The notes below the pieces were generated by a model. The model worked only from the letters and a program-made list of their open reading frames with translations, made no database searches and had not been told where the DNA came from. A DNA stretch of 26,403 nucleotides, taken from positions 1-26,403 of the forward strand of contig JBGUKB010000153.1 of the NCBI GenBank assembly GCA_045114235.1, read 5' to 3'. This stretch comes from UBA1732 sp045114235 (lineage in GTDB: Bacteria; Verrucomicrobiota; Lentisphaeria; Victivallales; UBA1829). Positions 13,371 through 21,971 of the stretch are shown here, one piece after another. Position 1 is the stretch's first letter; each line of letters starts with the position of its first letter. The translations under genes were made by a program, and so were the position numbers.

Positions 13371-14357
13371 TTAAAAATGGATGATCGTGCCGTCGTCCGC
13401 CGCCTGGCGCGTCAGCAGGCATGCGCGGGTCAAGTCGAGCGACTGCCGCGTGTCCACGAGGCATTCCCGGCGGCCTTCCAGCCCGAAGACGAAATCGGAG
13501 AAGATCTTCCGGTCGGGCGCGTCCGGTTCGATCGTGCGCTGTCCGGCAGCGTCGATGAGGATAATGTGTCCGTCGCGGACCTCGATCACGCCGGAAGTCC
13601 CGGCGACGCGGACGCGGTCGTCGCCGTGGGACGGCGCGGCGGCGGGGCGGAGGTATTCGATGCTTGCCTCGGCGAGCGCGCCGGACTTCATTGTGAAGAT
13701 GGCCTGCGCGGCGATCTCCATGGAGCCGTTGCCGAAATTGTCCTCGCTGGTCTGCGTGGCGGCGACGCTCGCGAATCCGCTGTCCGCAAACCACATGATC
13801 CAGTCGAGCGCGTGGCTGCCGACCCACGGGATCGTTCCGCCGTAAGTCGCGCGGTTTTTGTAGAAATCGGGGCGAGTGCCGAGGCGGTAGGATTTCTGGG
13901 CGTAGATGAGCTTGACCTTGCCGATTGCGCCCCCGGCGACGAGACGGTGCGCGTGGTACATGGCGGGATCGTAGCGGAGCCCGACCATGGAAACGAGCTT
14001 GCTCGAGCTGGTCTTGATCGCGTCTTCGATGGCGTCGAGCGATTCGAGCGTAAGCGCGATTGGCTTCTCGCAGAAGATATGGATGTTGCGCCGGGCGGCC
14101 TCCACGCACATTTCCGCGTGCAGGTCGTACTTGCCGTCGATGCAGAGGATGTCCGGTTTCTCCTCATCCAGCATCCCGCGCCAGTCGTCGATGACGCGCG
14201 GACGGAATCCGCATTTCGCGGCGTTTTCGAGCAGCGGGGCAGGGGAATCCTCCGGGCAGCCGGGGGAGACGGCCGCAAGCTCGATCCCGGGTATTTCGTT
14301 CAGGCTTTCGAAGACGTAGCAGGAGTGTCCCCTCATGCCGATCATGCACAGTTTCAT
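13371..14357 (-). CDS. Gfo/Idh/MocA-family oxidoreductase
   Basis: A 328-residue protein of the same family as the next gene downstream, but clearly divergent from it, so this is not a recent duplication. The Rossmann start is KLCMIGMRGHS (2-12), again with a glycine pattern reduced from GxGxxG; EKP is at 97-99 (FCEKPI); a central GSHALDW motif (about residue 180) holds the His often placed in the active site. I chose ATG at 14357 (GGAA about seven bases upstream); an in-frame TTG at 14384 would add nine residues with no ribosome site. It is the first gene of the operon, driven by the promoter at 14403-14430, which is surrounded by palindromes, and is therefore probably regulated. Confidence 0.9.
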   Translation of the reverse strand: MKLCMIGMRGHSCYVFESLNEIPGIELAAVSPGCPEDSPAPLLENAAKCGFRPRVIDDWRGMLDEEKPDILCIDGKYDLHAEMCVEAARRNIHIFCEKPIALTLESLDAIEDAIKTSSSKLVSMVGLRYDPAMYHAHRLVAGGAIGKVKLIYAQKSYRLGTRPDFYKNRATYGGTIPWVGSHALDWIMWFADSGFASVAATQTSEDNFGNGSMEIAAQAIFTMKSGALAEASIEYLRPAAAPSHGDDRVRVAGTSGVIEVRDGHIILIDAAGQRTIEPDAPDRKIFSDFVFGLEGRRECLVDTRQSLDLTRACLLTRQAADDGTIIHF

Positions 14358-14383
14358 TGCGTTGTTCCGTTGTTTTCGGTTCA

Positions 14384-14435
14384 ATGATTGACTCTTTCCA
14401 TCAATGTATCACACATGGGGAAAAAGTCAATCCAT
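14384..14435. promoter_or_regulatory. Promoter with inverted repeat, oxidoreductase operon
   Basis: On the minus strand, TTGACT (14430-14425), a 16-base spacer and TACATT (14408-14403) form the promoter. A near-perfect inverted repeat has arms at 14384-14399 and 14419-14435 (GGAAAAAGTCAATC against GATTGACTCTTTCC) and covers the -35 element and the start region. It could be an operator for two dimers or a looped repressor, or a leader hairpin; only the left arm would be fully transcribed. Confidence 0.6.
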
Positions 14436-14447
14436 GATTCAAACATG
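14433..14447. promoter_or_regulatory. Palindrome upstream of the oxidoreductase promoter
   Basis: CATGATTCAAACATG is a 15-base near-palindrome (one mismatched pair, central C) placed just upstream of the -35 box, a common position for an activator or repressor site. The regulator is unknown. Confidence 0.45.
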
Positions 14448-14452
14448 ACACA

Positions 14453-14472
14453 TCATTTTTTCGAAAAAATGA
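14453..14472. repeat. Perfect 20-base palindrome
   Basis: The arm TCATTTTTTC is followed by its exact complement. It lies between the divergent units and could be a tight hairpin, a bidirectional stop, or a protein site. Nothing else is seen between here and the rimO promoter except a small CCCGG/CCGGG inverted repeat near 14530. Confidence 0.5.
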
Positions 14473-14593
14473 CGGCAAATCCTGCTGCTTTCAAATCGAC
14501 GGACGGGCGACTGTAAGCGAATCACCCGGAACCGGGCGTTTTCCTTGAATCCGAAAACACTGTCGGAATATGCGTTTTTTCCATAAAAATGAC

Positions 14594-14622
14594 TGGAAAA
14601 AAAGCATCTCGCGTGCTACATT
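14594..14622 (+). promoter_or_regulatory. Probable promoter of the rimO operon
   Basis: TGGAAA (14594-14599), a 17-base spacer and TACATT (14617-14622) sit about 47 bases before the rimO start. Each box matches the consensus at four of six positions. Confidence 0.5.
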
Positions 14623-14668
14623 ATTAGAATAAAGATTTTCAACCACCCTTGAACGCGGAGTTTTTTTC

Positions 14669-16066
14669 TTGAAAAAAAGCACGGAAGAACAGCGGACGCG
14701 GCCGTATCTGGTGCGTCTGGTCAGCCTCGGCTGCCCGAAAAACACGGTGGACACGGGTGTGGCCGCCGGAGCCTTGCTCGTGGACGGATTCGGCCTGACC
14801 GCCGATGACGACGAGGCGGACGTGATGTGGATCAACACCTGCGCGTTTCTGCTCTCCGCCCGCAAGGAGGCGATGGAGGAGATACGCCGGGCCTGCGCGT
14901 GGAAGAAACGCCGCGCGGGCCGTCTGGTCGTGGTCGCCGGGTGCCTGCCGCAGTGGGACAAGGACGGCTCGGTCCGCGCGAAATATCCGCAGGTGGACGC
15001 CTGGGAGGGCATCGATTCGCCCGCCGGGATCGCCAAGGTGCTGAAACGCCTGATCGCCGACAAGCCGGCGCCCGAACGGAAAAACGTCAAGCCGTGTTCC
15101 TGGATCTACGACGAAACGACGCCGCGCCTGCCGGTCGAATCCGCGCATTTCGCGTATCTGAAGATCGCCGACGGCTGCTGCAACTGCTGCACCTACTGCC
15201 TGATCCCGTCCATCCGCGGCGCGCTCCGCAGCCGCACAGTGAAATCGGTCGTTGCCGAGGCGGAATCGCTCGTTTCGCAGGGCTACCGCGAACTGATCCT
15301 GATCGCGCAGGATACCGGGGCGTTCGGACGCGACCGGAGCAAAAACGTCAAATCCGAACTGCCGGACCTGCTCGCCGCGCTGGATAAGCTCCCCGGCGAA
15401 TTCCGCATCCGGTTGATGTACGTGCATCCGGCGTCCATCGACGACGCCATGATTAAAGCATTCAAGAAGTGCCGCCGCCTGATCCCTCACATCGAAATGC
15501 CGGTCCAGCACGTTTCCGACGCCGTGATGGTAGCGATGAACCGCCATATCACGGCGGAACGCCAGTCCGAGGTGATCCGCAAGCTCCGCGAGGCGGGATT
15601 CACGATCCGCACCACGCTGATGACCGGATTCCCCGGCGAGACCGAGGCGGATTTTCAACAGCTTCTCGACGCGGTAAAAGCCCGCGTTTTCTCCCGGATC
15701 GGCGTGTTCGCGTTCTCGCCCGAGGACGGCACTCCGGCGGCTTCCATGAAGGGGCGTGTCCCCGCGAAGACCGCGGTTGCCCGCGCTGCCATGATTGCCG
15801 CCGAACAGGAAAAGATTTCGCGGGAGACGAACCGGGCTCTGGTCGGTCAGACGCTCGAGGTCATTCTGGACGAGGACGCCGGGCGCGGACGCTGGCGCGG
15901 ACGCATGCTCATGGATGCCCCGGACATCGACCAGACGGTCCATGTATCCCAATGCCCCTCCGGCCTTACGGCGGGGATGGCAGTGCCCGTGACCATCACG
16001 CGGGCGGCCGCATACGATTTGTACGGAACCTATGAAGGGCGGAAGCCCGGAGGAAAGGCAAAATGA
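14669..16066 (+). CDS. rimO: Ribosomal protein S12 methylthiotransferase
   Basis: A radical-SAM enzyme that adds a methylthio group to a conserved aspartate of ribosomal protein S12. The 465-residue protein has the N-terminal domain with three cluster cysteines (Cys22 in SLGCPKN, Cys58 in NTCAF, Cys92 in AGCLP), the radical-SAM CxxxCxxC (Cys170, Cys174, Cys177) followed by LIPSIRG, which is typical of RimO rather than MiaB, and a C-terminal TRAM-like domain (about 385-455). The SAM motif is unusually Cys-rich, with extra Cys171 and Cys173. The start is TTG, with GGAG eight bases upstream. The stop overlaps pgsA by ATGA. Confidence 0.94.
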   Translation: MKKSTEEQRTRPYLVRLVSLGCPKNTVDTGVAAGALLVDGFGLTADDDEADVMWINTCAFLLSARKEAMEEIRRACAWKKRRAGRLVVVAGCLPQWDKDGSVRAKYPQVDAWEGIDSPAGIAKVLKRLIADKPAPERKNVKPCSWIYDETTPRLPVESAHFAYLKIADGCCNCCTYCLIPSIRGALRSRTVKSVVAEAESLVSQGYRELILIAQDTGAFGRDRSKNVKSELPDLLAALDKLPGEFRIRLMYVHPASIDDAMIKAFKKCRRLIPHIEMPVQHVSDAVMVAMNRHITAERQSEVIRKLREAGFTIRTTLMTGFPGETEADFQQLLDAVKARVFSRIGVFAFSPEDGTPAASMKGRVPAKTAVARAAMIAAEQEKISRETNRALVGQTLEVILDEDAGRGRWRGRMLMDAPDIDQTVHVSQCPSGLTAGMAVPVTITRAAAYDLYGTYEGRKPGGKAK

Positions 16067-16665
16067 AACATCTCCCGAATGCGCTCACGATCAGCCGCAT
16101 CGTCCTGATCTTCTGTTTTGTGGTGCTGGCGAACTTCGACAACGCGAATCCGACCTGCGTCAAGGTCGAGGAACATGCGGCATACGTGTGCCATGCGGTC
16201 GCCCTGATCGTGGCGTTCCTGGCGGGCATCACCGACCTGCTGGACGGCTATCTCGCCCGGAAATACCATGTGGAAAGCGATTTCGGCCGCCTGATGGACC
16301 CGCTGGCGGACAAGATCTTCATCCTCGCGACGTTCGTGATGATGCTCGACTACGGCATGATCCCGGGCTGGGTGCTGATCGTGATCCTGACACGTGAGTT
16401 CATGGTGACCGGACTGCGGACCCTGGCTTCGTCCAAGGGCGTCATCATTGCCGCCGACCGCTGGGGCAAGATGAAGACCGCCACGCAGATGTTCACGCTG
16501 GCGTTCGGCGGCGCCGCCTGGATCCACCTCTTCGGTCTTGACCTCGGCGTGTCCCCCGTGAACATCATCTGGAAATGCCTCCAGGCCGCCGTCGTGCTCA
16601 TCACGGTCGGTTCCGGTCTCCAGTATTTTATCCGCTACCGTTCGCTTTTCAGCGACAGCATCTGA
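16063..16665 (+). CDS. pgsA: CDP-diacylglycerol-glycerol-3-phosphate phosphatidyltransferase
   Basis: This inner-membrane enzyme makes phosphatidylglycerophosphate, the precursor of acidic phospholipids. The 200-residue protein carries the complete CDP-alcohol phosphotransferase motif DG-x2-AR-x8-G-x3-D-x3-D (from about residue 63, DGYLAR, to DPLAD near 85), the metal- and substrate-binding core. Hydrophobic helices lie at about 9-24, 46-61, 90-107, 110-122 and 140-190. Its start (ATG, 16063) overlaps the rimO stop, so translation is probably coupled. A different CDP-alcohol transferase (e.g. for serine or inositol) is possible, but the N-terminus (LPNALTISRI) and size fit PgsA best. Confidence 0.9.
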   Translation: MKHLPNALTISRIVLIFCFVVLANFDNANPTCVKVEEHAAYVCHAVALIVAFLAGITDLLDGYLARKYHVESDFGRLMDPLADKIFILATFVMMLDYGMIPGWVLIVILTREFMVTGLRTLASSKGVIIAADRWGKMKTATQMFTLAFGGAAWIHLFGLDLGVSPVNIIWKCLQAAVVLITVGSGLQYFIRYRSLFSDSI

Positions 16666-16701
16666 TTTCTTGAACTCATTTCCTTCAGGAGTTTTGACCG
16701 C

Positions 16702-18033
16702 ATGCCCCAGACGATGACATACAGGACGGACGAGAACGAACGGAAGAACGTCTTCCGCGCATATCTGGTCGGCCCGTGCATCCATCCGGCGGACCCGGCG
16801 TCCACGGCGGACGACCTGAAGGAGCTAGCCGAGCTGGTCCGCACGCTGGAGGTCCCGGTCGCCGGGCAGGTCGTCGCCGGGCTGAAAGCGCCGAACCCGA
16901 AATACTATGTCGGGAGCGGCAAGGCGGAGGAGATACGCGACGCGGCGAAGGAGGCGGGGGCGAACGTCGTGATCTTCGACGTCGCACTCAGCCCGACCCA
17001 GCAGCGCAATCTGGAACAGCTCTTCGGCATGAAGGTGATCGACCGTCAGGAGGTCATTTTGGATATTTTTGCTTCGCGCGCGCGTACTCGCGAAGCCGTG
17101 CTTCAGGTCGAGCTCGCCCGATGCCAGTATTTTCTGCCGCGCCTGACCGGCGCCTGGACGCACCTGTCGCGTCAGCGCGGCGGCCTGACCGGAGCGCGCG
17201 GCGGCGGCGAAAAGCAGATCGAGATCGACCGCCGCGAACTCCGCCAGCGCATTTCGGACCTGAAGGCTGAACTCGCGGAGATCCGCAAGCACCGCGGCAC
17301 CCAGCGGAAAAGCCGGATGCGCGCGAACCTGCCGAACGCGGCGATCGCGGGTTACACCAACGCCGGGAAATCCACGCTCCTGAACCTGCTGACCGGGGCG
17401 GACGCATACGCCGCCGACCAGCTCTTCGCCACGCTCGACCCCACGACGCGCGCGTTGACTCTGCCGGACAAGACGCACCTGATCCTGACCGACACCGTCG
17501 GGTTCGTACGGCGTCTGCCGCACTCGCTGATCGAAGCGTTCCGCTCCACACTGGAGGAGGCCGTGCTCGCCGACTTCATCGTGCTGGTGCTCGACGCGTC
17601 CAATCCGAACGTCTTCAACCACGTGGAGACCACGCTGTCCGTGCTGGGCGAACTCGGCGCGGAACGCAAGTCAATCCTCGTGGTCTGCAATAAATGCGAC
17701 CTCATCACCGATCCACTGACCCGGATCAAACTCAAAAACTCGTTCCCCGATGCCGTGTTCATTTCCTGCCGGACGCGCGATGGGATCGACGCGCTGCTGG
17801 AGGCGCTGTCCGCGAAATGCGGTGGCCCTTCGGAGATCTGCCGGGCGGAGATTCCGCCGGAGCGCGCCGACCTGGTGGCGCTTCTGCACGAAAAGGCGCG
17901 GATCCTGGAAAGCACGTACCGCGACGACGGGGTATTCGTCGCGACGGTGTCCGTGTCCGGTCGCGAATCCGGCAAGTTTGCGCCGTTCCTGACCCCGGAC
18001 GAACCTCAACTGAATCAAACGATCAATGTATGA
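16702..18033 (+). CDS. hflX: Ribosome-associated GTPase HflX
   Basis: HflX binds the 50S subunit and splits stalled ribosomes, notably under heat stress. The 443-residue protein has the glycine-rich N-terminal domain (YYVGSGKAEEI at about 68-78; ARGGGEKQIEIDRR at 165-178) and the G domain with G1 GYTNAGKST (217-225), G2 around TTR, G3 DTVGF (264-268) and G4 NKCD (330-333). The C-terminal part is short. The ribosome site AGGAG (16687-16691) is ten bases before the ATG. It follows pgsA by 36 bases and precedes the coiled-coil gene by 21, inside one long co-directional run. Confidence 0.95.
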   Translation: MPQTMTYRTDENERKNVFRAYLVGPCIHPADPASTADDLKELAELVRTLEVPVAGQVVAGLKAPNPKYYVGSGKAEEIRDAAKEAGANVVIFDVALSPTQQRNLEQLFGMKVIDRQEVILDIFASRARTREAVLQVELARCQYFLPRLTGAWTHLSRQRGGLTGARGGGEKQIEIDRRELRQRISDLKAELAEIRKHRGTQRKSRMRANLPNAAIAGYTNAGKSTLLNLLTGADAYAADQLFATLDPTTRALTLPDKTHLILTDTVGFVRRLPHSLIEAFRSTLEEAVLADFIVLVLDASNPNVFNHVETTLSVLGELGAERKSILVVCNKCDLITDPLTRIKLKNSFPDAVFISCRTRDGIDALLEALSAKCGGPSEICRAEIPPERADLVALLHEKARILESTYRDDGVFVATVSVSGRESGKFAPFLTPDEPQLNQTINV

Positions 18034-18054
18034 CATAAAAACAGGAGAAACACT

Positions 18055-21000
18055 ATGAATATCAAGCGTTCCCGTATCTTGACCGCGCTCGGCCTGGCGC
18101 TTTTGGCCGGGACTTTGGCCGCGCCGCAGGAGGCCGCGTCGCAATCGGCGTCGGAAGCCTCCGCCACGAGCGCGAACTGGGACATCTTCCGCGCAGGCGG
18201 CGACAATATCGAAAAAGGCGACAAGCTGTTCGAGGCGGGAAAATACGAAGAAGCGCTCGACGCCTACAACAAGGCGCTGGCGTCGTTCCAGAAGCTCCGC
18301 ACGACCGATCCGAACTGGAACCGTTCCGTCGTGAACTACCGCATCACCTCTTCCCAAAGCAAGATCAGCTCCGCCGAACGCAAGGTCAACGAGGCGAAAG
18401 CCGCCGCGGCAGGCAAGACCTCGACGTCGAGCGGGACCGGGCCGAAGCCGTCCAACGAGGCGATCAACCAGCAGGCGATCGCCGAGATCGCGAGTCTGCG
18501 CACGCAGGTCGACACCCTGAAAAAACAGGTCTCCGCCAATCAGGCCGCCGCGGATCGTGCCAAACAGTCCGCGGAACAGGCCGCCGCGCTCATGAAGGAT
18601 AAGACCGAGCTTCAGAAGCGGGTCAAGGACCTGACCGCCGAACGCGACGCGCTGAAGTCCGCCGGGGACGCGGAAAAGGTCGCCGCCCAGGCGAAGGCCG
18701 CCGAGGAACTGAAGGCGAAGCTCGAGCAGACGGAACAGAAGCTCGCCGCCGCCGAGAAGGCTTCCGCAGATGCGAAAACGAAGCTTGACGCCGCCGAAAA
18801 GAACGCGGCGGATTCCAAGGCGAAACTTGATGCCGCGGAGAAGGCGTCCGTGGATGTGAAGGCAAAACTCGCCGCCGCCGAAAAGGATGCGGCGGACGCG
18901 AAAGCCCAGCTCGCCGCAGCGGCCGGGACCGCCGGAGCCGCCGATGCAAGCGTCAAGGCGCTCGCCGATGCGAACGCGAAGGTAAAGGAACTGACGGATT
19001 CCAACGCGAAACTCGCCGCCGACCTGAACGCGCAGAAGACCGCTTCCGAAAAGGCCGCGGCCGACCTCGCCGTCGCGCAGAAGACCGCCGCCGACCGCAA
19101 GGCCGCGCTCGATACGCTTCAGGCTTCGTACAACCAGACGAAGAAATCCGAATCCGAGCTGAAACTGAAAGTCGAGGAGTCCGCCAGGGCGACCGCCGAA
19201 CTTGCGGCCGCGAAGAGCACTGCGAGCCAGCTGGAAAACAGGCTCGCGGAGGAACAGAAGAAGTCCGCATCAGTCGAGGCGGAACGGAAGAAACTCGAGG
19301 CCGATCTCGCGCAGGCGCGTTCTGCCCAGCCGGAGGCCGTCAAGAAGCTTGAATCCGACCTTGCCGCGCTCAGGAAGCAGAAGGAAACCGACGACGCGAA
19401 TTCCGCCGCGCTTGCGAAGAAAAACGCATCCCTCACGGAAGACGTTACGAAACTGAACGCGAAAAATAGCGCGCTTACCAATGAGAATAAGGCTTTGAAA
19501 GACGCCGTCGCCGAGGCGCGGAAAGCCACGGCGGCAGGAGCCGCGGCTGGTGCTGCAGGAGCAACTGCCGCCGATGCCCAGGCACTTGCCGACGCGAACG
19601 CGAAGCTGAAGAGCCTGACGGACGAAAATGCGAAGCTGAAAGCGGATCTTGACGCCGCGAAGAATAACAGTCTTCCGGCAGCTGTGCCGGTCCGTTCCGA
19701 GGCCGACATCAAAGCGCTTGCCGATGCTGACGCGAAGGTGAAGAGCCTGACGGACGCCAATACGAAACTGAAAGCGGATCTTGATGCCGCGCAGAAGGCC
19801 GCGTCCAATGCCGCCGACGCCAAAGCGCTTGCCGATGCTGACGCGAAGGTCAAGACCCTGACGGACGCGAACGCGAAGCTGACCGCCGACCTGAACGCCC
19901 AGAAGACCGCCGCGCAGAAGTCGGCCGAAGAGGCTGCGGCAAAAGAGGAAGCCCTGCGAAAGGCGACCGGGAATCTGAACGAGTTGAATGCGAAGATGGA
20001 TGTCCTGATGGGCGAAAACGCGAAGTTGTCCAGCGAACTGAAAGATCAGAAAGCCGCCGCGGGGAAGGCCGCCGCAGAGCTTGAGATCGCGAAACAGACC
20101 GCCGCCGAAGCCGCGAACAGGCCCGTCCCGTCCGACGCCGCCGCGAAGATCGCGTCCCTGACGCAGGAAAAGGCAAGGCTTCAGGACGAACTTGTCGCCG
20201 CGAAAACCGAACTCGACGCCGCGAAGGCGAAAGCCGACAAAACAGGAGCCGCGGCGGTCTCCGCAACGGCGTTTGCCGCCGCCGAAAAACGCGCCTCCGC
20301 GCTGGAATCCGACGTCGCAAAACTCAGCGCCGAGAACAAGGACCTGACCGAGCAGAATCAGAAGCTTGCGGCGGGCGAGGCCGTCCGGAAAACGCTCGAA
20401 GCCGAGAACAAGGCGCTCGCCGATTCGAAGGCCGCCTCCGACAAGCTGATCGCCGACCTGAAGGCGCAGATCGCCAAGTTCTCCGCGCCTGCGCCGTCCG
20501 ATGCGCCGGAACTCGCGAAACAGAAGGAGCTCAACGCCTCGCTCGCGGCCGCCAATGAAAAACTCACCGCCGAAAAGAATGCGTCCGCCGAGGCGCTCGC
20601 CAAGGCGAACAAGGACCTCGTGTCGACGCAGGCCCAGCTTGAAAACCTCAAGATCGAACAGGCATCCAATGCCGAAGTCCGCAAGCTGAAAGAATCGCTG
20701 GAGGACAAGGAGATGCTCCTGAAGAAGAGCAATTCCGAGAAGGAGACGCTGGAAAAGGAATCCGCCGCGTATCAGGAACGCTGCATAGCGCTCCAGAATA
20801 CGCTTTCCAGTCTGCTGACCACGCAGACCGAACTGAACGCGAAGGTCCAGCGGCTTGAGAGGGAAGTCGAGCTTCGACGGAAAGACCCGAAGGCAGCCGG
20901 TTCCGCCGAACTTCAGGAAAAGAACGATTCCATCTCCGAGCTCCTGAAGGAACGCTCCGCGGTCGAGGCGGAAGCGGAAAAACTCAAGGCCGAGCTCGAA

Positions 21001-21504
21001 GACGAACGCGCGCTGTCGTCCCGCTACAAAAAGGCAATGAACGCCGCGCGCAACGTGGCAGAGTCCGCGATCGTCGAATCCCGTACGCTCCGCGCCGAAC
21101 TCAATACCTACCGCCGCAACGACCCGAACGCGAAACCGGAGATCGACAAGACGGAGGATTCCATCCCCGAAGAGCTGAAGCCGATGTTCGAGGATATCAT
21201 GTCCGGCAAGGAAGTCAAGCAGACGGTGTCGGTGGATAAAGGGAAATTCGAGGAATCCATGAAGGAGGCGCAGAGGGCCGAGAACGCGAAGGATTTCTCC
21301 ACCGCGCTGTGGCATTACCTGGTCGCCGCGGACGTCGATCCGTCGAGTTCCCTCGCTCAGCTTTCCCTGGCGCGCGTCCATTACGCGATGAAGCACGCCG
21401 ACAACGCATTGAAAGCCTATGAAAAGGCGCTCCAGCTGGGCGCGAAACGCGATCCCGACCTGGAAAAGATGCTGAAGGCGGCTCAGGGGAATTCGGACAA
21501 GTAA
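18055..21504 (+). CDS. Exported coiled-coil protein with TPR ends, unknown
   Basis: I do not recognise a named family for this 1149-residue protein. Residues 1-30 form a signal peptide (basic MNIKRSR, hydrophobic ILTALGLALLAGTL, Ala-rich cleavage region). Residues about 43-82 resemble one TPR (GDKLFEAGKYEEALDAYNKAL). From about 140 to 1010 there is an Ala/Lys/Glu/Asp/Leu-rich coiled coil. The C-terminal 90 residues hold TPR-like units (AENAKDFSTALWHYLVAADVDP, ALKAYEKALQLGA). Inside the coil lie four tandem 14-residue repeats (232-287) and four longer copies of an ALADANAK-type unit. AGGAG lies eight or nine bases before the ATG. It is probably a periplasmic or envelope-spanning structural protein. 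Coiled-coil bias makes homology guesses unreliable. Confidence 0.9.
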   Translation: MNIKRSRILTALGLALLAGTLAAPQEAASQSASEASATSANWDIFRAGGDNIEKGDKLFEAGKYEEALDAYNKALASFQKLRTTDPNWNRSVVNYRITSSQSKISSAERKVNEAKAAAAGKTSTSSGTGPKPSNEAINQQAIAEIASLRTQVDTLKKQVSANQAAADRAKQSAEQAAALMKDKTELQKRVKDLTAERDALKSAGDAEKVAAQAKAAEELKAKLEQTEQKLAAAEKASADAKTKLDAAEKNAADSKAKLDAAEKASVDVKAKLAAAEKDAADAKAQLAAAAGTAGAADASVKALADANAKVKELTDSNAKLAADLNAQKTASEKAAADLAVAQKTAADRKAALDTLQASYNQTKKSESELKLKVEESARATAELAAAKSTASQLENRLAEEQKKSASVEAERKKLEADLAQARSAQPEAVKKLESDLAALRKQKETDDANSAALAKKNASLTEDVTKLNAKNSALTNENKALKDAVAEARKATAAGAAAGAAGATAADAQALADANAKLKSLTDENAKLKADLDAAKNNSLPAAVPVRSEADIKALADADAKVKSLTDANTKLKADLDAAQKAASNAADAKALADADAKVKTLTDANAKLTADLNAQKTAAQKSAEEAAAKEEALRKATGNLNELNAKMDVLMGENAKLSSELKDQKAAAGKAAAELEIAKQTAAEAANRPVPSDAAAKIASLTQEKARLQDELVAAKTELDAAKAKADKTGAAAVSATAFAAAEKRASALESDVAKLSAENKDLTEQNQKLAAGEAVRKTLEAENKALADSKAASDKLIADLKAQIAKFSAPAPSDAPELAKQKELNASLAAANEKLTAEKNASAEALAKANKDLVSTQAQLENLKIEQASNAEVRKLKESLEDKEMLLKKSNSEKETLEKESAAYQERCIALQNTLSSLLTTQTELNAKVQRLEREVELRRKDPKAAGSAELQEKNDSISELLKERSAVEAEAEKLKAELEDERALSSRYKKAMNAARNVAESAIVESRTLRAELNTYRRNDPNAKPEIDKTEDSIPEELKPMFEDIMSGKEVKQTVSVDKGKFEESMKEAQRAENAKDFSTALWHYLVAADVDPSSSLAQLSLARVHYAMKHADNALKAYEKALQLGAKRDPDLEKMLKAAQGNSDK
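18748..18915 (+). repeat. Four tandem 42-bp units in the coiled-coil gene
   Basis: Four in-frame 42-bp units encode 14-residue (two-heptad) repeats of the form AAEKxxxDxKxKLx (residues 232-245, 246-259, 260-273, 274-287). Unit borders keep the heptad register, as expected for growth by in-frame duplication. Confidence 0.85.
18955..19940 (+). repeat. Dispersed ALADANAK repeats in the coiled-coil gene
   Basis: A unit of roughly 30 residues, ALADANAKVK.LTD.NAKL.ADL (variants ALADADAK, SLTDANTK), recurs near 18955, 19580, 19710 and 19820. The last two are nearly identical at the DNA level, suggesting recent duplication or gene conversion. Confidence 0.8.
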
Positions 21505-21530
21505 TCATTCCCCGCAGGCAGGAGGCAGAT

Positions 21531-21608
21531 ATGATCGTTTCGTTTGGCGTGATCGCCGTTGTGGTCATAGTCCTCGTACTCGTATTCGCGGGGATCATCC
21601 GCCATTGA
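21531..21608 (+). CDS. 25-residue single-span membrane peptide, unknown
   Basis: A very short gene between the coiled-coil gene (26 bases before) and ybaB (32 bases after). A perfect AGGAGG (21520-21525) lies five bases before the ATG, among the strongest ribosome sites in the window. The peptide is MIVSFG followed by an unbroken Val/Ile/Leu/Ala run to about residue 23 and ends in RH, so it should form one membrane helix with a basic cytoplasmic end. I know no family for it. The strong ribosome site, the conserved operon position and the membrane-helix composition, in GC-rich DNA where chance frames rarely look like this, argue that it is translated. Confidence 0.6.
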   Translation: MIVSFGVIAVVVIVLVLVFAGIIRH

Positions 21609-21640
21609 TTTTTGAAAAACTAACCTGAAAGGTATTTCTT

Positions 21641-21949
21641 ATGTCTATGTTCGGTTCATTCGGACAGCTCGCCGGAATGATGAAGGATTTCCAGGAGCTG
21701 AAAAAGAAAATCGAAGCAATGAAACAGGAGCTCGCCCAGATGGAGTTCCGCGGCACGAGCCAGGACGGCACCGTGACCGCCGTCGTGAGTGGCGACTGCT
21801 TCGTGCGTTCCATCGTGAACACGACCTCCAGCCCTGATCCGCAGGCGACCGCCGAGGCCGTCAACCAGGGCATCGCGCAGGCGAAAAACGCGATCTCGCA
21901 GAAGATATCCGAGGCGACGGGCGGCCTTCCCGTGCCGGGGCTTTTCTGA
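21641..21949 (+). CDS. ybaB: YbaB/EbfC nucleoid-associated protein
   Basis: A 102-residue DNA-binding protein, dimeric in known members. The sequence shows the family pattern: N-terminal helix with GQLAGMMKDFQELKKKI (8-24), the core 'MEFRGTSQDGTVTAVVSGD' (34-52; usually g.sggG.V.v...G), and the C-terminal helical 'A...A......K..E.TGGLPVPGLF' ending, where GG..PG is typical. It lies 22 bases before recR; ybaB-recR adjacency is common across bacteria and supports both calls. AAAGG lies about nine bases before the ATG. Confidence 0.95.
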   Translation: MSMFGSFGQLAGMMKDFQELKKKIEAMKQELAQMEFRGTSQDGTVTAVVSGDCFVRSIVNTTSSPDPQATAEAVNQGIAQAKNAISQKISEATGGLPVPGLF

Positions 21950-21971
21950 GCCCGTTTGACGGAGTCCGCCG

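Noticed and set aside
12729..14387. A 552-codon plus-strand frame opposite the two oxidoreductases
   Set aside because: It lies across two recognisable genes and their spacer, with a composition typical of a shadow frame and no promoter or ribosome site.
19270..21396. A 708-codon minus-strand frame opposite the coiled-coil gene
   Set aside because: The repetitive Ala/Lys/Glu codons of the real gene read as Phe/Leu/Arg/Gly-rich sequence in reverse; there is no independent evidence.
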